Positions 44,344 to 53,655 of a stretch of 64,000 nt of DNA are shown here, piece by piece. Made by a program: the position numbers and the translations under genes. The notes beneath the pieces were generated by a model, which was not told the origin of the DNA, ran no database searches, and saw nothing but the letters and a program-made list of their open reading frames with translations. The stretch is from Brevibacterium linens ATCC 9172 (GTDB lineage: Bacteria > Actinomycetota > Actinomycetes > Actinomycetales > Brevibacteriaceae), in assembly GCF_900169165.1 (NCBI RefSeq), contig NZ_FXYY01000002.1:186001-250000 (forward strand). Direction: 5' to 3'. How positions within the stretch are numbered: the stretch's first letter is position 1; each line of letters starts with the position of its first letter.

Positions 44344-46024
44344 TGCATTGACCCAAGAACTGTCCCTCCCGCCGAAGATGGACAGAGAAGCCGTCCGCAT
44401 CGTCGCGCTCGGCGGACTCGGCGAAGTCGGCCGCAACATGACCGTCTTCGAATACCACGGCAAACTCCTCATCGTCGACTGCGGTGTGCTCTTCCCCGAA
44501 GAGGACCAGCCCGGCGTCGACCTCATCCTCCCCGATTTCTCCTACCTCGACGACCGCCTCGATGACATCATCGGCCTCGTGCTCACCCACGGCCACGAAG
44601 ACCACATCGGGGCCGTTCCCTACCTGCTGCGCCGCAAGGGCGACATCCCGATCCTCGGTTCGCAGCTGACGATCGCGCTCATCGAAGCCAAGCTCAAAGA
44701 GCACCGCATCAAACCCATCACCCGTGTGGTGGCCGAAGACGATGTCGACCAGCTGGGTCCCTTCGACCTCGAGTTCGTCGCCGTCAACCACTCGATCCCC
44801 GACGCCCTGGCCGTGTTCATCCGCACCGGCGCCGGCAACATCCTGCACACCGGCGACTTCAAGATGGATCAGTTGCCGCTCGACGGCCGCATCACCGACC
44901 TGCGCGCCTTCGCCCGCCTCGGCGAAGAGGGCGTCGACCTGTTCATGACGGACTCGACGAACGCCGAGGTCCCCGGCTTCACCGCGCTGGAGAAGGACAT
45001 CGGGCCCGTGCTCGAAAACCTCTTCGGCACCGCCGAGCGCCGCATCATCGTCGCCTCGTTCTCCTCCCACGTCCACCGCGTGCAGCAGGTGCTCAACGCC
45101 GCCACCGCCCACGGCCGCAAGGTGGCCCTCGTCGGCCGCTCCATGGTGCGCAACATGAAGATCGCCGAAGACCTCGGCTACCTCAACGTGCCGGCCGGAA
45201 CGCTCATCGACATCAAGAAGGTCGACGACTACCCCGAGGACCAGATCGTCCTCATGTGCACCGGTTCCCAGGGTGAGCCGATGGCCGCCCTGTCGCGGAT
45301 GGCCAACCGCAATCACCGCGTCGACGTCGGCGACGGCGACACCGTCATCCTCGCCTCCTCGCTCATCCCCGGCAACGAGAACTCCGTGTTCAAGGTCATC
45401 AACGGCCTGATGAAGCTCGGCGCCCGCGTCATCTCGAAGGCCGATGCGAAGATCCACGTGTCCGGCCACGCCTCCGGCGGCGAGCTGCTCTACTGCTACA
45501 ACATCGTCAAACCCCGCGGCGTCATGCCCGTCCACGGCGAATGGCGTCACCTGCTGGCCAACGCCCGCCACGCCGAGGCGACCGGAGTCGACCCGAACAA
45601 CATCGTCCTGGCCGATGACGGCTGGGTCGTCGACCTCAAGGACGGTCACGCCGAGGTCGTCGGCGCCGTCGACTGCAACTACGTCTTCGTCGACGGTTCG
45701 TCGGTCGGTGAGATCACCGAGGCGGACCTCAAGGACCGCTTGGTCCTGTCCGGCGAGGGGTTCGTGACGATCTTCATGGCCGTGAACTCGCAGACGAAGT
45801 CGCTCATCGCCGGACCCGAGATCCACGCCCGCGGTGTGGCCGAGTCCGATGACGTCTTCGACTCGATCATCCCGAAGGTGCAGAAGGCCGTCGAGGATGC
45901 CTTGCGTGACGGCACCACCGATCAGTACCAGCTCCAGCAGGTGGTGCGCCGCACCACCGGCCGCTGGGTGTCGTCGAAGCTGCGCCGCAAGCCGATGATC
46001 GTCCCCATGGTCGTCATCGTCTGA
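44336..46024 (+). CDS. rnj: ribonuclease J
   Basis: A beta-CASP metallo-beta-lactamase ribonuclease with endonuclease and 5'–3' exonuclease activities, acting in rRNA maturation and mRNA decay. The 562-residue protein has the zinc motif THGHEDHIG, HTGDFKMD, MTDSTNA, the beta-CASP SFSSHVHR and GRSMVRN, and the CTGSQGEPMAAL and HVSGHASGGEL motifs. The GTG at 44336 is chosen because AGGAG lies about 11 bases upstream; it overlaps the dapA stop, so translation is coupled. A GTG at 44324 is an alternative. Confidence 0.96.
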   Translation: MNNALTQELSLPPKMDREAVRIVALGGLGEVGRNMTVFEYHGKLLIVDCGVLFPEEDQPGVDLILPDFSYLDDRLDDIIGLVLTHGHEDHIGAVPYLLRRKGDIPILGSQLTIALIEAKLKEHRIKPITRVVAEDDVDQLGPFDLEFVAVNHSIPDALAVFIRTGAGNILHTGDFKMDQLPLDGRITDLRAFARLGEEGVDLFMTDSTNAEVPGFTALEKDIGPVLENLFGTAERRIIVASFSSHVHRVQQVLNAATAHGRKVALVGRSMVRNMKIAEDLGYLNVPAGTLIDIKKVDDYPEDQIVLMCTGSQGEPMAALSRMANRNHRVDVGDGDTVILASSLIPGNENSVFKVINGLMKLGARVISKADAKIHVSGHASGGELLYCYNIVKPRGVMPVHGEWRHLLANARHAEATGVDPNNIVLADDGWVVDLKDGHAEVVGAVDCNYVFVDGSSVGEITEADLKDRLVLSGEGFVTIFMAVNSQTKSLIAGPEIHARGVAESDDVFDSIIPKVQKAVEDALRDGTTDQYQLQQVVRRTTGRWVSSKLRRKPMIVPMVVIV

Positions 46025-46093
46025 GACCCGGTCTTCGAGCGGCTCCGTCGTTGAGCGGCTCCGTCGGCGGGCGGCTGCGCCGACGAACCCACG

Positions 46094-46128
46094 AACGCCC
46101 GCAGGTGCCTGACGGTCCTGCGGGCGTT
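46094..46128 (+). terminator. rnj terminator hairpin
   Basis: AACGCCCGCAGG (46094–46105) and CCTGCGGGCGTT (46117–46128) are perfectly complementary with an 11-base loop, 70 bases after the rnj stop. The following TGTCGCGTT has few T residues. Between the stop and the hairpin, GAGCGGCTCCGTCG is present twice in tandem. Confidence 0.75.
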
Positions 46129-46144
46129 GTCGCGTTCCGGACGA

Positions 46145-46200
46145 ATCGCCTTCTGATCGGCACATCGCGTTTGAACCCGATGCCTGGATCAGAAGGCGAT
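46145..46200. repeat. 14-bp inverted repeat
   Basis: ATCGCCTTCTGATC (46145–46158) and GATCAGAAGGCGAT (46187–46200) are perfect complements with a 28-base spacer. A third partial copy AAAGGCGATGAC follows at about 46214. It lies between convergent rnj and the lactate permease gene, directly after the rnj terminator; function unknown. Confidence 0.8.
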
Positions 46201-46232
46201 GACTCCTGTGCCAAAAGGCGATGACACGGCGC

Positions 46233-46356
46233 GGGAACGATTCGCGCGGACGGCAGCGTCAGGTGCGAGGGACGATCCGCGCGGACGGCAGCGTCAGGTG
46301 CGGGGACGATCCGCGCGGACGGCACAGTCAGGCGCGGGCGGCAACGTCAGGTGCGC
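46233..46356. repeat. tandem repeat array, about 35-bp unit, reaching into the lctP stop codon
   Basis: Three near-identical units carry GGGACGATCCGCGCGGACGG or a close variant followed by CAGCGTCAGGTGCG, and a fourth truncated unit GGCAACGTCAGGTGCG ends at about 46356. The TCA at 46347–46349 in the last unit is the complement of the permease TGA stop. The units are adjacent with no unique spacers, so this is not a CRISPR array. With the elements at 46094 and 46145 it fills the 322-bp gene-free stretch between convergent genes. Confidence 0.8.
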
Positions 46357-48218
46357 GTGGTGGGCTCCGGATCGTCGTCGGCCGTGCCTTCGCTGCCGCC
46401 GGCCGCCGCCCCGACGCCGACCTCGGCAAGCGGCTTGCCCGGGGAGCGGCGGATCATCACCACGACCACGGCGAGGCCGATGATGATCGCGGTGAGGACG
46501 ACGGTGCCCGCATTGAAGCCCAGACCGTTGAGGCCGATGAACGCCAGCGCGCCCGCGGTCAGCGAATAGACGAGCATCGGGATCGACGTCCGCCGGATGA
46601 GCTCGCCTTCCCGACCGATGAGGCCCACCGTCGCCGAGGCGGCCACGACGTTGTGGACGGCCACCATATTTCCAGCAGCGCCACCGACCGCCTGAGCCGC
46701 GACCACGGTCTCGGGGCTGGCCGCACCGATCGCGGTGCCGGTGGAGAACTGGAACTGCGAGAACATGACGTTCGAAACCGTGTTCGACCCTGCCACGAAT
46801 GCACCCAGCGCACCGGCGAACGGGGCGAACAGCGGCCAGGCGTCGCCCACGGAGCTGGCGGCCGCCTCGGCGAGGGTGACCGGCATCGAATCCAGGCCGG
46901 CACCGTTGTAGTCGGCGCCGGAGTTGATGAACACGCGCACCAGCGGCAGGGAACACAGCAGAGCAACGGCAGCGCCGGCGATCTGCGAACCGGCGATCTG
47001 CCAGGAGCCTGCGATCTGCTTACTCGTCATCCGGTGGATGAAGTACGTCAGCCCGCAGGCGAGGACGAAGATCGCCCCCGGCGACCACAGCAGATCCATA
47101 TTCTGGCTGATCGGGGTGCCGAAGATGTTATCGATCTTGATCACGGCCGGACCGGTGAGGAACTCCTTGATCGCGGGCACATTGCGCGTGATGAGCAGCA
47201 GGGCGACGACGATGAGATAGGGCGACCAGGCGCGGGCCAGCGACATCTTCTTCGTCAGCTGCGCCTTCTCCTTGTTCGGGTCGACGGTGCCCATCCAGGT
47301 CGCCGGCCATGTCTCACGCGGAGCGAAGTCCCAGGTCTTCTTCGGCATGAGGAAGCCCATCCGGGAGGTCGTCACGACGATGGCCAGACCGATGAGTCCG
47401 CCGAGCAGCGACGGGAACTCGGGTCCGAGCACATTGGCCACGATGAGGTAGGGCACGATCATCGCCACAGCCGCATAGATCGCGAACGGGGCGATGGCCA
47501 GACCGTCGGCGAAGCGCCGATTGGCACCGAAGAACCCGGTCATCATGCACGACAGCAGCAGCGGGATGAGAATGCCGCAGCAGGCGTGGATGAGCGCGAC
47601 CTGAGCGGCGGTGTGAGCGACGAACTCGGCCTGGCCGAGGCCGAGCTGACCGGCGCGCTCGGCGACATCGGCCGACATCGAGCCGTCCTCCTGAGACAGG
47701 CCGGTACCGATGCCCACGACCATCGGGGTGCCCACGGCGCCGAAGCTCACCGGAGTCGACTGGATGATGAGACCGGCGAGGACCGCGGCGATCGCGGGAA
47801 AGCCGAGGGCCAGCAAGAGCGGGGCGACCACGGCCGCCGGAGTGCCGAAGCCGGCGGCACCCTCGATGAAGGAGCCGAAGAGCCAGGCGATGATGATGAC
47901 CTGCACGCGCCGGTCCGGGGAGATCGCGATGAACCCGGAGCGGATCGTCTCGATCGCTCCGGACCGGGTGACCGTGGCCAGCAGCAGAAGCGCGCCGAAG
48001 ACGATCCACAGCAGTCCGATCGCGACGAGGAGGCCCTGGACGACCGATGCGCCGATCGTCACCCACTCGATCTGCCAGGCGAAGTTCGCCACGAGCGCGG
48101 CAGCGATCAGTCCGATCGGCATGGCGTATTTCGCAGGCCACCGGAATCCGATGAGAAGGATTCCGGCCAAGAGAATGGGGGAGAGGGCCAAGAGAGCTGC
48201 AACAGCGAGGTTGTCCAC
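46347..48218 (-). CDS. lctP: L-lactate/glycolate permease (LctP family)
   Basis: A 623-residue integral membrane protein with about 13–14 helices. Signature parts are [36 protein letters not shown], the [14 protein letters not shown] loop and [17 protein letters not shown], as in LldP/GlcA. The family imports L-lactate, D-lactate or glycolate with protons. Start is the GTG at 48218. It is divergent from malate synthase and faces a palindromic operator candidate. The neighbourhood (malate synthase and a GlcE-like flavoprotein) makes glycolate a plausible substrate beside lactate. Confidence 0.9.
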   Translation of the reverse strand: MDNLAVAALLALSPILLAGILLIGFRWPAKYAMPIGLIAAALVANFAWQIEWVTIGASVVQGLLVAIGLLWIVFGALLLLATVTRSGAIETIRSGFIAISPDRRVQVIIIAWLFGSFIEGAAGFGTPAAVVAPLLLALGFPAIAAVLAGLIIQSTPVSFGAVGTPMVVGIGTGLSQEDGSMSADVAERAGQLGLGQAEFVAHTAAQVALIHACCGILIPLLLSCMMTGFFGANRRFADGLAIAPFAIYAAVAMIVPYLIVANVLGPEFPSLLGGLIGLAIVVTTSRMGFLMPKKTWDFAPRETWPATWMGTVDPNKEKAQLTKKMSLARAWSPYLIVVALLLITRNVPAIKEFLTGPAVIKIDNIFGTPISQNMDLLWSPGAIFVLACGLTYFIHRMTSKQIAGSWQIAGSQIAGAAVALLCSLPLVRVFINSGADYNGAGLDSMPVTLAEAAASSVGDAWPLFAPFAGALGAFVAGSNTVSNVMFSQFQFSTGTAIGAASPETVVAAQAVGGAAGNMVAVHNVVAASATVGLIGREGELIRRTSIPMLVYSLTAGALAFIGLNGLGFNAGTVVLTAIIIGLAVVVVMIRRSPGKPLAEVGVGAAAGGSEGTADDDPEPTTRT

Positions 48219-48388
48219 TTTTCAGTCCGATCCGCGGCGTCGTTGCCGCCTCGGCGAGTCCACGAGAAATGTCCTTCTCATCCTCTCCGGCCCCTTGGGC
48301 GGTGTCAACGAACACACCGTCTCGAATGCAGGATAGGGTTTGACGAGACGTACATCACCTCATATTCTTTCGTTGTGTGAACAAACAT

Positions 48389-48403
48389 TTTCACAATGTG
48401 AAA
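48389..48403. promoter_or_regulatory. palindromic operator candidate between lctP and malate synthase genes
   Basis: TTTCACA (48389–48395), A, TGTGAAA (48397–48403) is a perfect palindrome with a one-base centre in the AT-richest part of the 281-bp divergent region, 97 bases before the malate synthase start. A further GTGTGAACAAA lies just upstream at 48375. The regulator is not identifiable from the window. Confidence 0.55.
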
Positions 48404-48499
48404 GTTTCGCGGTCAAAACCCCGTTGACCAGCGAAGAAATCGCATCACCAGATGTGGATAAGGACGCAGCACCGATGTGCTGACTAAGGAGAACCATCG

Positions 48500-50104
48500 A
48501 TGACCGCTCATATCGAAAACCTGGACATCCCCGCCGGGATGGAGATCACCGGTGAGCTGCCGGACGGGGCTGAGAAGGTCCTCACGTCCAAGGCGCTTGA
48601 GCTCATCGTCGATCTGCACCGGAAGTTCAACGGCGACCGTCTCGAGCGCCTCGAGGCTCGCAAGAAGCGCCAAGCCGAGATCGCCGCAGGCAAGGACCTC
48701 GACTTCCTCGAAGAGACCGCTGAGATCCGCAATGATCCGTCCTGGCAGGTCGCCCCTCCGGCACCCGGTCTCGAAGACCGCCGCGTCGAGGTCACCGGCC
48801 CCACCTACAAGAAGATGACGATCAACGCGCTCAACTCCGGCGCGAAGGTGTGGCTGGCCGACCAGGAAGACGCGAACACCCCGCAATGGGATTCGGTCGT
48901 CCAGGGCCAGATCAACCTGCTCGACTCGCTCAACCGCGAAATCGACTTCACCTCGCCCGAGGGAAAGGAATACAAGCTCGCCCCTGACGAGGAGCTGCCG
49001 ACCATCGTCGTGCGCCCCCGCGGCTGGCACATGCCCGAGAAGCACATCCTCATCGACGGTGAGGAGACCTCCGGTTCGCTCGTCGACTTCGCCCTCTACT
49101 TCGCCACCGCCGGCCAGATCCAGATCAAGAAGGACCGCGGCCCCTACTTCTACCTCGCGAAGATGGAGTCCCACCTCGAGGCCCGCCTGTGGAACCAGGT
49201 CTTCGAGCACGCCGAAGATGCCTTCGGCCTGTCCCGCGGCACCATCCGGGCCACCGTGCTCATCGAGACCTACCCCGCGGCCTTCGAGATGGAGGAGATC
49301 CTCTACGAACTGCGCGAGCACTCGGCCGGCCTCAACGCCGGACGCTGGGACTACATCTTCTCCGTCATCAAGTACTACCGCTCCCGCGGCTCCGACTTCC
49401 TGCTGCCGGATCGTTCGGACGTGACTATGACGGTGCCGTTCATGCGCGCCTACACCGAACTGCTCGTGCGCACCTGCCACAAGCGCGGTGCGCATGCCAT
49501 CGGCGGAATGTCCGCATTCGTTCCCTCGAAGGACGAAGCCGCGAACAAGGCCGCTTTCGACAAGGTGCGCGAGGACAAGTCGCGTGAGGCCTCCAACGGC
49601 TTCGACGGCTCCTGGGTCGCTCACCCCGGAATGGTCGCCCTGTGCAAGGAGGTCTTCACCGAGACCCTCGGCGACAAGCCCAACCAGATCGACAACAAGC
49701 GCGAAGACGTCAATGTCACCGCCGCCGATCTGCTCGACGTGAAGTCGACCCCGGGTGCGATGACCGAGGCCGGCCTGCGCACCAACGTGTCCGTCGGCAT
49801 CCAGTACCTGCGCGCCTGGCTCGAAGGCAACGGCGCGGTCGCCATCAACGGACTCATGGAGGACGCCGCGACCGCCGAGATCTCCCGCTCCCAGGTGTGG
49901 CAGTGGCTGGACGCCGGAATCACCCTGGACTCCGGTGAGAAGGTGACCAACGAGCTCGTCGAGCGCATCGTCGCCGAGGAGGTCGCCAAGCTGCCCGGTG
50001 ACGACGCAGGCTGGAAGGACGCCACCGACACCTTCGTCTCGGTCGCCCTCGATCCCGAGTACGTCGACTTCCTCACCCTGCCGGCGTACGCCCGCATGCC
50101 GTGA
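48500..50104 (+). CDS. aceB: malate synthase (A type)
   Basis: Condenses glyoxylate with acetyl-CoA to malate, the anaplerotic step of the glyoxylate cycle. The 534-residue protein is of the A-type length, with LADQEDANTPQWD, RPRGWHMPEKH, ATVLIETYPAAFEMEEILYE with metal-binding Glu, GRWDYIFS and GGMSAFVPSK. AAGGAGAA precedes the ATG. No isocitrate lyase gene is in the window, so the glyoxylate could come from glycolate through the adjacent flavoprotein, or from isocitrate lyase elsewhere. A strong terminator follows. Confidence 0.96.
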   Translation: MTAHIENLDIPAGMEITGELPDGAEKVLTSKALELIVDLHRKFNGDRLERLEARKKRQAEIAAGKDLDFLEETAEIRNDPSWQVAPPAPGLEDRRVEVTGPTYKKMTINALNSGAKVWLADQEDANTPQWDSVVQGQINLLDSLNREIDFTSPEGKEYKLAPDEELPTIVVRPRGWHMPEKHILIDGEETSGSLVDFALYFATAGQIQIKKDRGPYFYLAKMESHLEARLWNQVFEHAEDAFGLSRGTIRATVLIETYPAAFEMEEILYELREHSAGLNAGRWDYIFSVIKYYRSRGSDFLLPDRSDVTMTVPFMRAYTELLVRTCHKRGAHAIGGMSAFVPSKDEAANKAAFDKVREDKSREASNGFDGSWVAHPGMVALCKEVFTETLGDKPNQIDNKREDVNVTAADLLDVKSTPGAMTEAGLRTNVSVGIQYLRAWLEGNGAVAINGLMEDAATAEISRSQVWQWLDAGITLDSGEKVTNELVERIVAEEVAKLPGDDAGWKDATDTFVSVALDPEYVDFLTLPAYARMP

Positions 50105-50195
50105 TCCGTACGTCGTGATCTGCGCGTCGTGAGCGACTCCGGCCGCACCGCGCGCCCTGACCAGGGCATGCAGGTACGCGGTCGGTGACGACGCC

Positions 50196-50242
50196 GAACG
50201 CCTCCGAAATCTGTGCCTCGCGCACCGATTTCGGAGGCGTTC
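50196..50242 (+). terminator. malate synthase terminator
   Basis: GAACGCCTCCGAAATC (50196–50211) is perfectly complementary to GATTTCGGAGGCGTTC (50227–50242), a 16-bp stem with a 15-base loop, followed by TTCGTTAA. It separates aceB from the FAD-linked oxidase gene, which therefore probably has its own promoter. Confidence 0.85.
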
Positions 50243-50302
50243 TTCGTTAAGCTCGACATACACACGCACGCAGCGCAGCGCCCGAGACAGCAGGAACGGA
50301 AG

Positions 50303-51469
50303 ATGCGGATGAGCCTGACCACAGACGAACTGCCCCGACTGGCCAGTCCCAGCAGCATCGCCGAACTCTCCGAGCTCATGGCCCGCGCCCACGCCGAGAA
50401 CCGTACCGTCGCTGTGTTCGGCGGTGGCACCGCCTTCGACGATCATCCGCCCGCGTCCACTCCGGGCCTGCTCATCGACCTGACCTCGATCGCCGAGGTG
50501 GCCGACCATTTCAACGCCGGCGATGCCGTCCGCGCCGGAGCCGGAACCCGGATCAGCGCGCTCAACAGGTCCGCGGCCCCATCGGGACGGGAGATCCTCG
50601 CCGACCTTCCCCCAGACCGCATCGACGCCGGCGCCACCCTCGGCGGAATGATCGCCACCGCGGCCACCGGGCCGCGCCAACTGCGCCGGCCGCGGCTGGC
50701 TGAGACAGTCCTGTCCGTGACGACTGTCGCCGCCGACGGGACCATCGCCCGCACAGCCCACGGCCTCCATCCGGATCTGGGCCGTCGCGCTCTGCCGCGC
50801 CTCATCACCGGATCCTGGGGGACCCGGGCGATCATCGCCCAAGCCGAGATCCGTCTGACCGAGCGACCCGAAACGCAGAGATTCGTGTGGATTCCCGGCA
50901 CCGAGGCGGCCTGCGACCTTCTGACCGCCCGTCGCGTTCCCGACGCGGTCGTCATCGAACGCCCAGCCGGTTCGCCGGCGGCGACAGTAGTTCTCATCGA
51001 AGGGGAGACCGACGCAGTCGAGGAGGAGGTGGGCAACCTCGTCGATCGTGTTCCCGGCGCGACTCCGTGCGCCGAGCCGGAATGGTGGGGTCGCAGAGCG
51101 CGGCTGGCCGCGACCATCGAGCTGTCGGTGGCACCGAGCTTCATTCCGACCCTCATCGATGCCGTCGACCGGCTGGAGACGACGATCGGCTATCCGCTGC
51201 AGCTGCGCGGCAGCGCGACAGGGTCCTTCGAACTGGGCGTCGGCGCCCCGGATTCCGAACCCGGAGTGGCCACGCGCGTGGTCCTCGAACATCTGCGCAG
51301 CTTCGGACTGCACTTCATCGCCGCCCGGCTCATCCATGCGCCCGCATCGGTCTGGGATGAGGTCGACGCGTGGGGCCCGCAGCCGGGCCGGCAGGGTCTG
51401 GTAGAGCTCAAGTCGCTCGTCGATCAGCGCGGAATCCTCGCCCCGGGCCGCGGAATCGCCGGGGTCTAG
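50303..51469 (+). CDS. FAD-linked oxidase domain protein (GlcE-like)
   Basis: A 388-residue protein with an N-terminal PCMH-type FAD-binding domain: VAVFGGGTAF, LLIDLTSIAEV, RAGAGTRISALN, AGATLGGMIATAATGPRQLRR and GSWGTRAIIAQAEI. Compact size and the short C-terminal part ending GILAPGRGI resemble the glycolate oxidase subunit GlcE rather than full-length GlcD. No glcD or glcF gene is adjacent. Start ATG at 50303 (a second ATG at 50309) follows GGAACGGAAG. Its position by malate synthase and an LctP permease supports a 2-hydroxy-acid role, by inference only. Confidence 0.78.
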   Translation: MRMSLTTDELPRLASPSSIAELSELMARAHAENRTVAVFGGGTAFDDHPPASTPGLLIDLTSIAEVADHFNAGDAVRAGAGTRISALNRSAAPSGREILADLPPDRIDAGATLGGMIATAATGPRQLRRPRLAETVLSVTTVAADGTIARTAHGLHPDLGRRALPRLITGSWGTRAIIAQAEIRLTERPETQRFVWIPGTEAACDLLTARRVPDAVVIERPAGSPAATVVLIEGETDAVEEEVGNLVDRVPGATPCAEPEWWGRRARLAATIELSVAPSFIPTLIDAVDRLETTIGYPLQLRGSATGSFELGVGAPDSEPGVATRVVLEHLRSFGLHFIAARLIHAPASVWDEVDAWGPQPGRQGLVELKSLVDQRGILAPGRGIAGV

Positions 51470-51531
51470 CGCCGCGCGACTGACGCGTCACGACTGGCGC
51501 CGCGTACCGGGCCGCGACCTGTCCCGCGCTT

Positions 51532-51993
51532 CTACTTCACCAACAGCACCGGGCACTCGGCTTCGAGGATGACCTGCTGCGTACTCGACCCGAGCAGCAG
51601 CTTCACGATGGGTGAGCGGCGCTTCGTGCTCATGACGATCATCGCCGCGTCGTGCTCCTCGGCCAGGCCGAGGATCTGCTCGGCCGGATCGGGACCGGCA
51701 CGGTGGACGGCATACTCGAGTCCCGCCTCGGCGAGGGCCGTGCCCAACTTCGTGCACTCGGCCAGAGGAGAGGTCGACGGCGCGGTCGTCGTATCCGTGC
51801 CGAACACGACGGCCTGCACCGCTGCGTTCTCACGGCGGGCCGCGGCGATCGCCTGTTCGAGCACTTCGTCCGAGGAATCGGGGCGCAGCGCCAGGACCAC
51901 GGTGCGCGAGGCCGAGCCGATGCCCGGTGACGCGGTGACCTGCCGAGACGGAACGGGGAAGCGGGGCTGTGAGGTCGAGTAGAGATCAGTCAT
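51532..51993 (-). CDS. universal stress protein (UspA-like)
   Basis: A single-domain Usp of 153 residues with a 30-residue N-terminal extension. Family features are TVVLALRPDSSDEVLEQAI, the AEEHDAAMIVMSTKRRSP segment and the C-terminal LLGSSTQQVILEAECPVLLV. The GxxGx9GS ATP-binding signature is incomplete: the first glycines are replaced (STKRRSP), so ATP binding is doubtful. It starts 13 bases after the citrate transporter stop and is probably the second gene of that operon. Confidence 0.85.
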   Translation of the reverse strand: MTDLYSTSQPRFPVPSRQVTASPGIGSASRTVVLALRPDSSDEVLEQAIAAARRENAAVQAVVFGTDTTTAPSTSPLAECTKLGTALAEAGLEYAVHRAGPDPAEQILGLAEEHDAAMIVMSTKRRSPIVKLLLGSSTQQVILEAECPVLLVK

Positions 51994-52006
51994 CTGGGGC
52001 CTCCGC

Positions 52007-53512
52007 TCAGCCGATTCCGATGACGCCGACGGCCACACCGACTGCGAGCATGACGAGGGCGACGATGAGCGCCCGCCACAGCACCTTCTTGTGGTGATCG
52101 CCGAGCTCGACGCCGGACAGCGACACGAGCAGCAGGATCGCGGGCACCAGCGGTGACTGCATGTGCACGGGCTGGCCGGTGATCGAGGCGCGGGCCATGT
52201 CGGCTGCGGAGATGCCGAAGTGGGAGGCCGTCTCGGCGAGCACGGGCAGGATGCCGAAGTAGAAGGCGTCATTGCTCATGAAGAACGTCATCGGGATCGA
52301 CAGCAGACCGGTGATGACGGCCATGTAGGGGCCCATTGCGTTCGGGATGACGTCGACGAGCCATGCGGCCATCGCGTCGACCATTCCGGTGCCGGACATG
52401 ACGCCGGTGAGCACGCCTGCGGCCATGACCATGGCCACGACGGAGATGATCGCAGTCGCGTGGGAGGCGAGTTCCTCCTGCTGGTCCTTCATCTTCGGGA
52501 AGTTGACGATGAGTGCGATGACGGTGCCGATCATGAACAGGTACGGCAGCGGCAGGATGTCGATGATGAGCAGGACCATCACGGCCACGGTCAGGGCCAG
52601 GTTGAACCAGAACAGCTGCGGCCGCAGGGTTGCGCGGTTGGGATCGAGTGCGGTGTTCGTCAGGCCCGAACCAGTTTCGGCGGATCCGTCTGTGTCGCTT
52701 CCGGAGGCGGGTCCTGCCTCGGTGGTGGTGCCATCGTTCGCCGAGGCGGTCGACCCGAATCCGTGTCCGTGTCCACCCGTGGTCGCACCGTTCCCGGTGC
52801 CCGCGGACGAACCCGCGGTCGTGCTGGCTCCGGCCACGGCGCCGACGAGGTCCCTGCGACGGTTCGACCCGCGGTCGGAGGCCCAGGCGACGCCGTTCTT
52901 GGCCAGGCGGCGGCGTTCGGAGATGCCGAGCACATAGGTGAAGACGAAGCACACGAGCAGGCCGGCCACCAGGGAGGGGACCATGGGGACGAAGATCTCG
53001 TTGGCGTCGATCTGCAGCGCCGAGGAGGCTCGGGCCGTCGGTCCGCCCCATGGAACGATGTTGAGGGTGCCGTTGATGAGACCGGCCACGCAGGTGAGCA
53101 CCACGGGCGACATCTCGAGACGCTGGTAGATCGGCAGCATGGCCGCGGTGACGACGATGAACGTCGTCGATCCGTCACCGTCGAGGGACACGGCACCGGT
53201 GAGCAGCGCAGTGCCGAGGACGACCTTGACGGGGTCGTTGCCGGCGACCTTGAGGATGAACTCGACGAGCTTGTCGAAGAGGCCGACGTCGATCATGATG
53301 CCGAAGTAGATGATGGCGAAGAGCAGCAGCGCTGCCGTCGACGACATCGAGGCGATCGCGTCCATGACCATCTCACCGATGCCCAGACCGGCCCCGGCGA
53401 AGAGGCCGAAGATGGTGGGCACGAGGATGAGTGCGAGGATCGGCGAGAGTCGTTTGGTCATGATCAGTGTCATGAAGACGGCGATCATGGCGAAACCGAG
53501 AATGACAAGCAC
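52007..53512 (-). CDS. citrate/metal–proton symporter (CitMHS family)
   Basis: A 501-residue membrane protein of the CitMHS family with about 12 helices: LALILVPTIFGLFAGAG, FAIIYFGIMIDVGLFD, GAVSLDGDGSTTFIVV, LINGTLNIVPWGGPTARA and the mirrored C-terminal half with SNDAFYFGILPV. Members import citrate complexed with Mg2+, Ca2+ or Fe3+. A hydrophilic loop of about 80 residues in the middle (Gly/Ser/Thr/Asp-rich) is an insertion with iterated-word sequences. The GTG at 53512 is chosen because AAGGAG lies upstream; the frame is open to 53551. It is divergent from a CitA/CitB-type two-component system. Confidence 0.9.
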   Translation of the reverse strand: MLVILGFAMIAVFMTLIMTKRLSPILALILVPTIFGLFAGAGLGIGEMVMDAIASMSSTAALLLFAIIYFGIMIDVGLFDKLVEFILKVAGNDPVKVVLGTALLTGAVSLDGDGSTTFIVVTAAMLPIYQRLEMSPVVLTCVAGLINGTLNIVPWGGPTARASSALQIDANEIFVPMVPSLVAGLLVCFVFTYVLGISERRRLAKNGVAWASDRGSNRRRDLVGAVAGASTTAGSSAGTGNGATTGGHGHGFGSTASANDGTTTEAGPASGSDTDGSAETGSGLTNTALDPNRATLRPQLFWFNLALTVAVMVLLIIDILPLPYLFMIGTVIALIVNFPKMKDQQEELASHATAIISVVAMVMAAGVLTGVMSGTGMVDAMAAWLVDVIPNAMGPYMAVITGLLSIPMTFFMSNDAFYFGILPVLAETASHFGISAADMARASITGQPVHMQSPLVPAILLLVSLSGVELGDHHKKVLWRALIVALVMLAVGVAVGVIGIG

Positions 53513-53655
53513 GAGCTTCTCCTTCGAAGGCGAATGTGAGGCTCGAAACACCGTAGGGCCCAGATCACGGGCTCCGCGCGTTTGTGTGCGCTGATGACTT
53601 TTAGATCGTTGCGTGCCTTTTGCGCATTGCGCTCAAACGCGGCTACGCTGAGCGC

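Noticed and set aside
46233-46356. Tandem units considered as a CRISPR array
   Set aside because: Units are directly adjacent, there are no unique spacers of constant length, and no cas genes are nearby.
48376-48395. TGTGA…TCACA considered as a CRP/GlxR site
   Set aside because: The spacer between the half-sites is 10 bases, not the 6 required; the perfect TTTCACA-A-TGTGAAA palindrome is a better operator candidate.
48413-51337. Very long open antisense frame opposite malate synthase and the GlcE-like gene
   Set aside because: High G+C codon bias of the + strand genes keeps the complementary frame free of stops. The translation has no recognisable domain, and both + genes are clear families with ribosome-binding sites.
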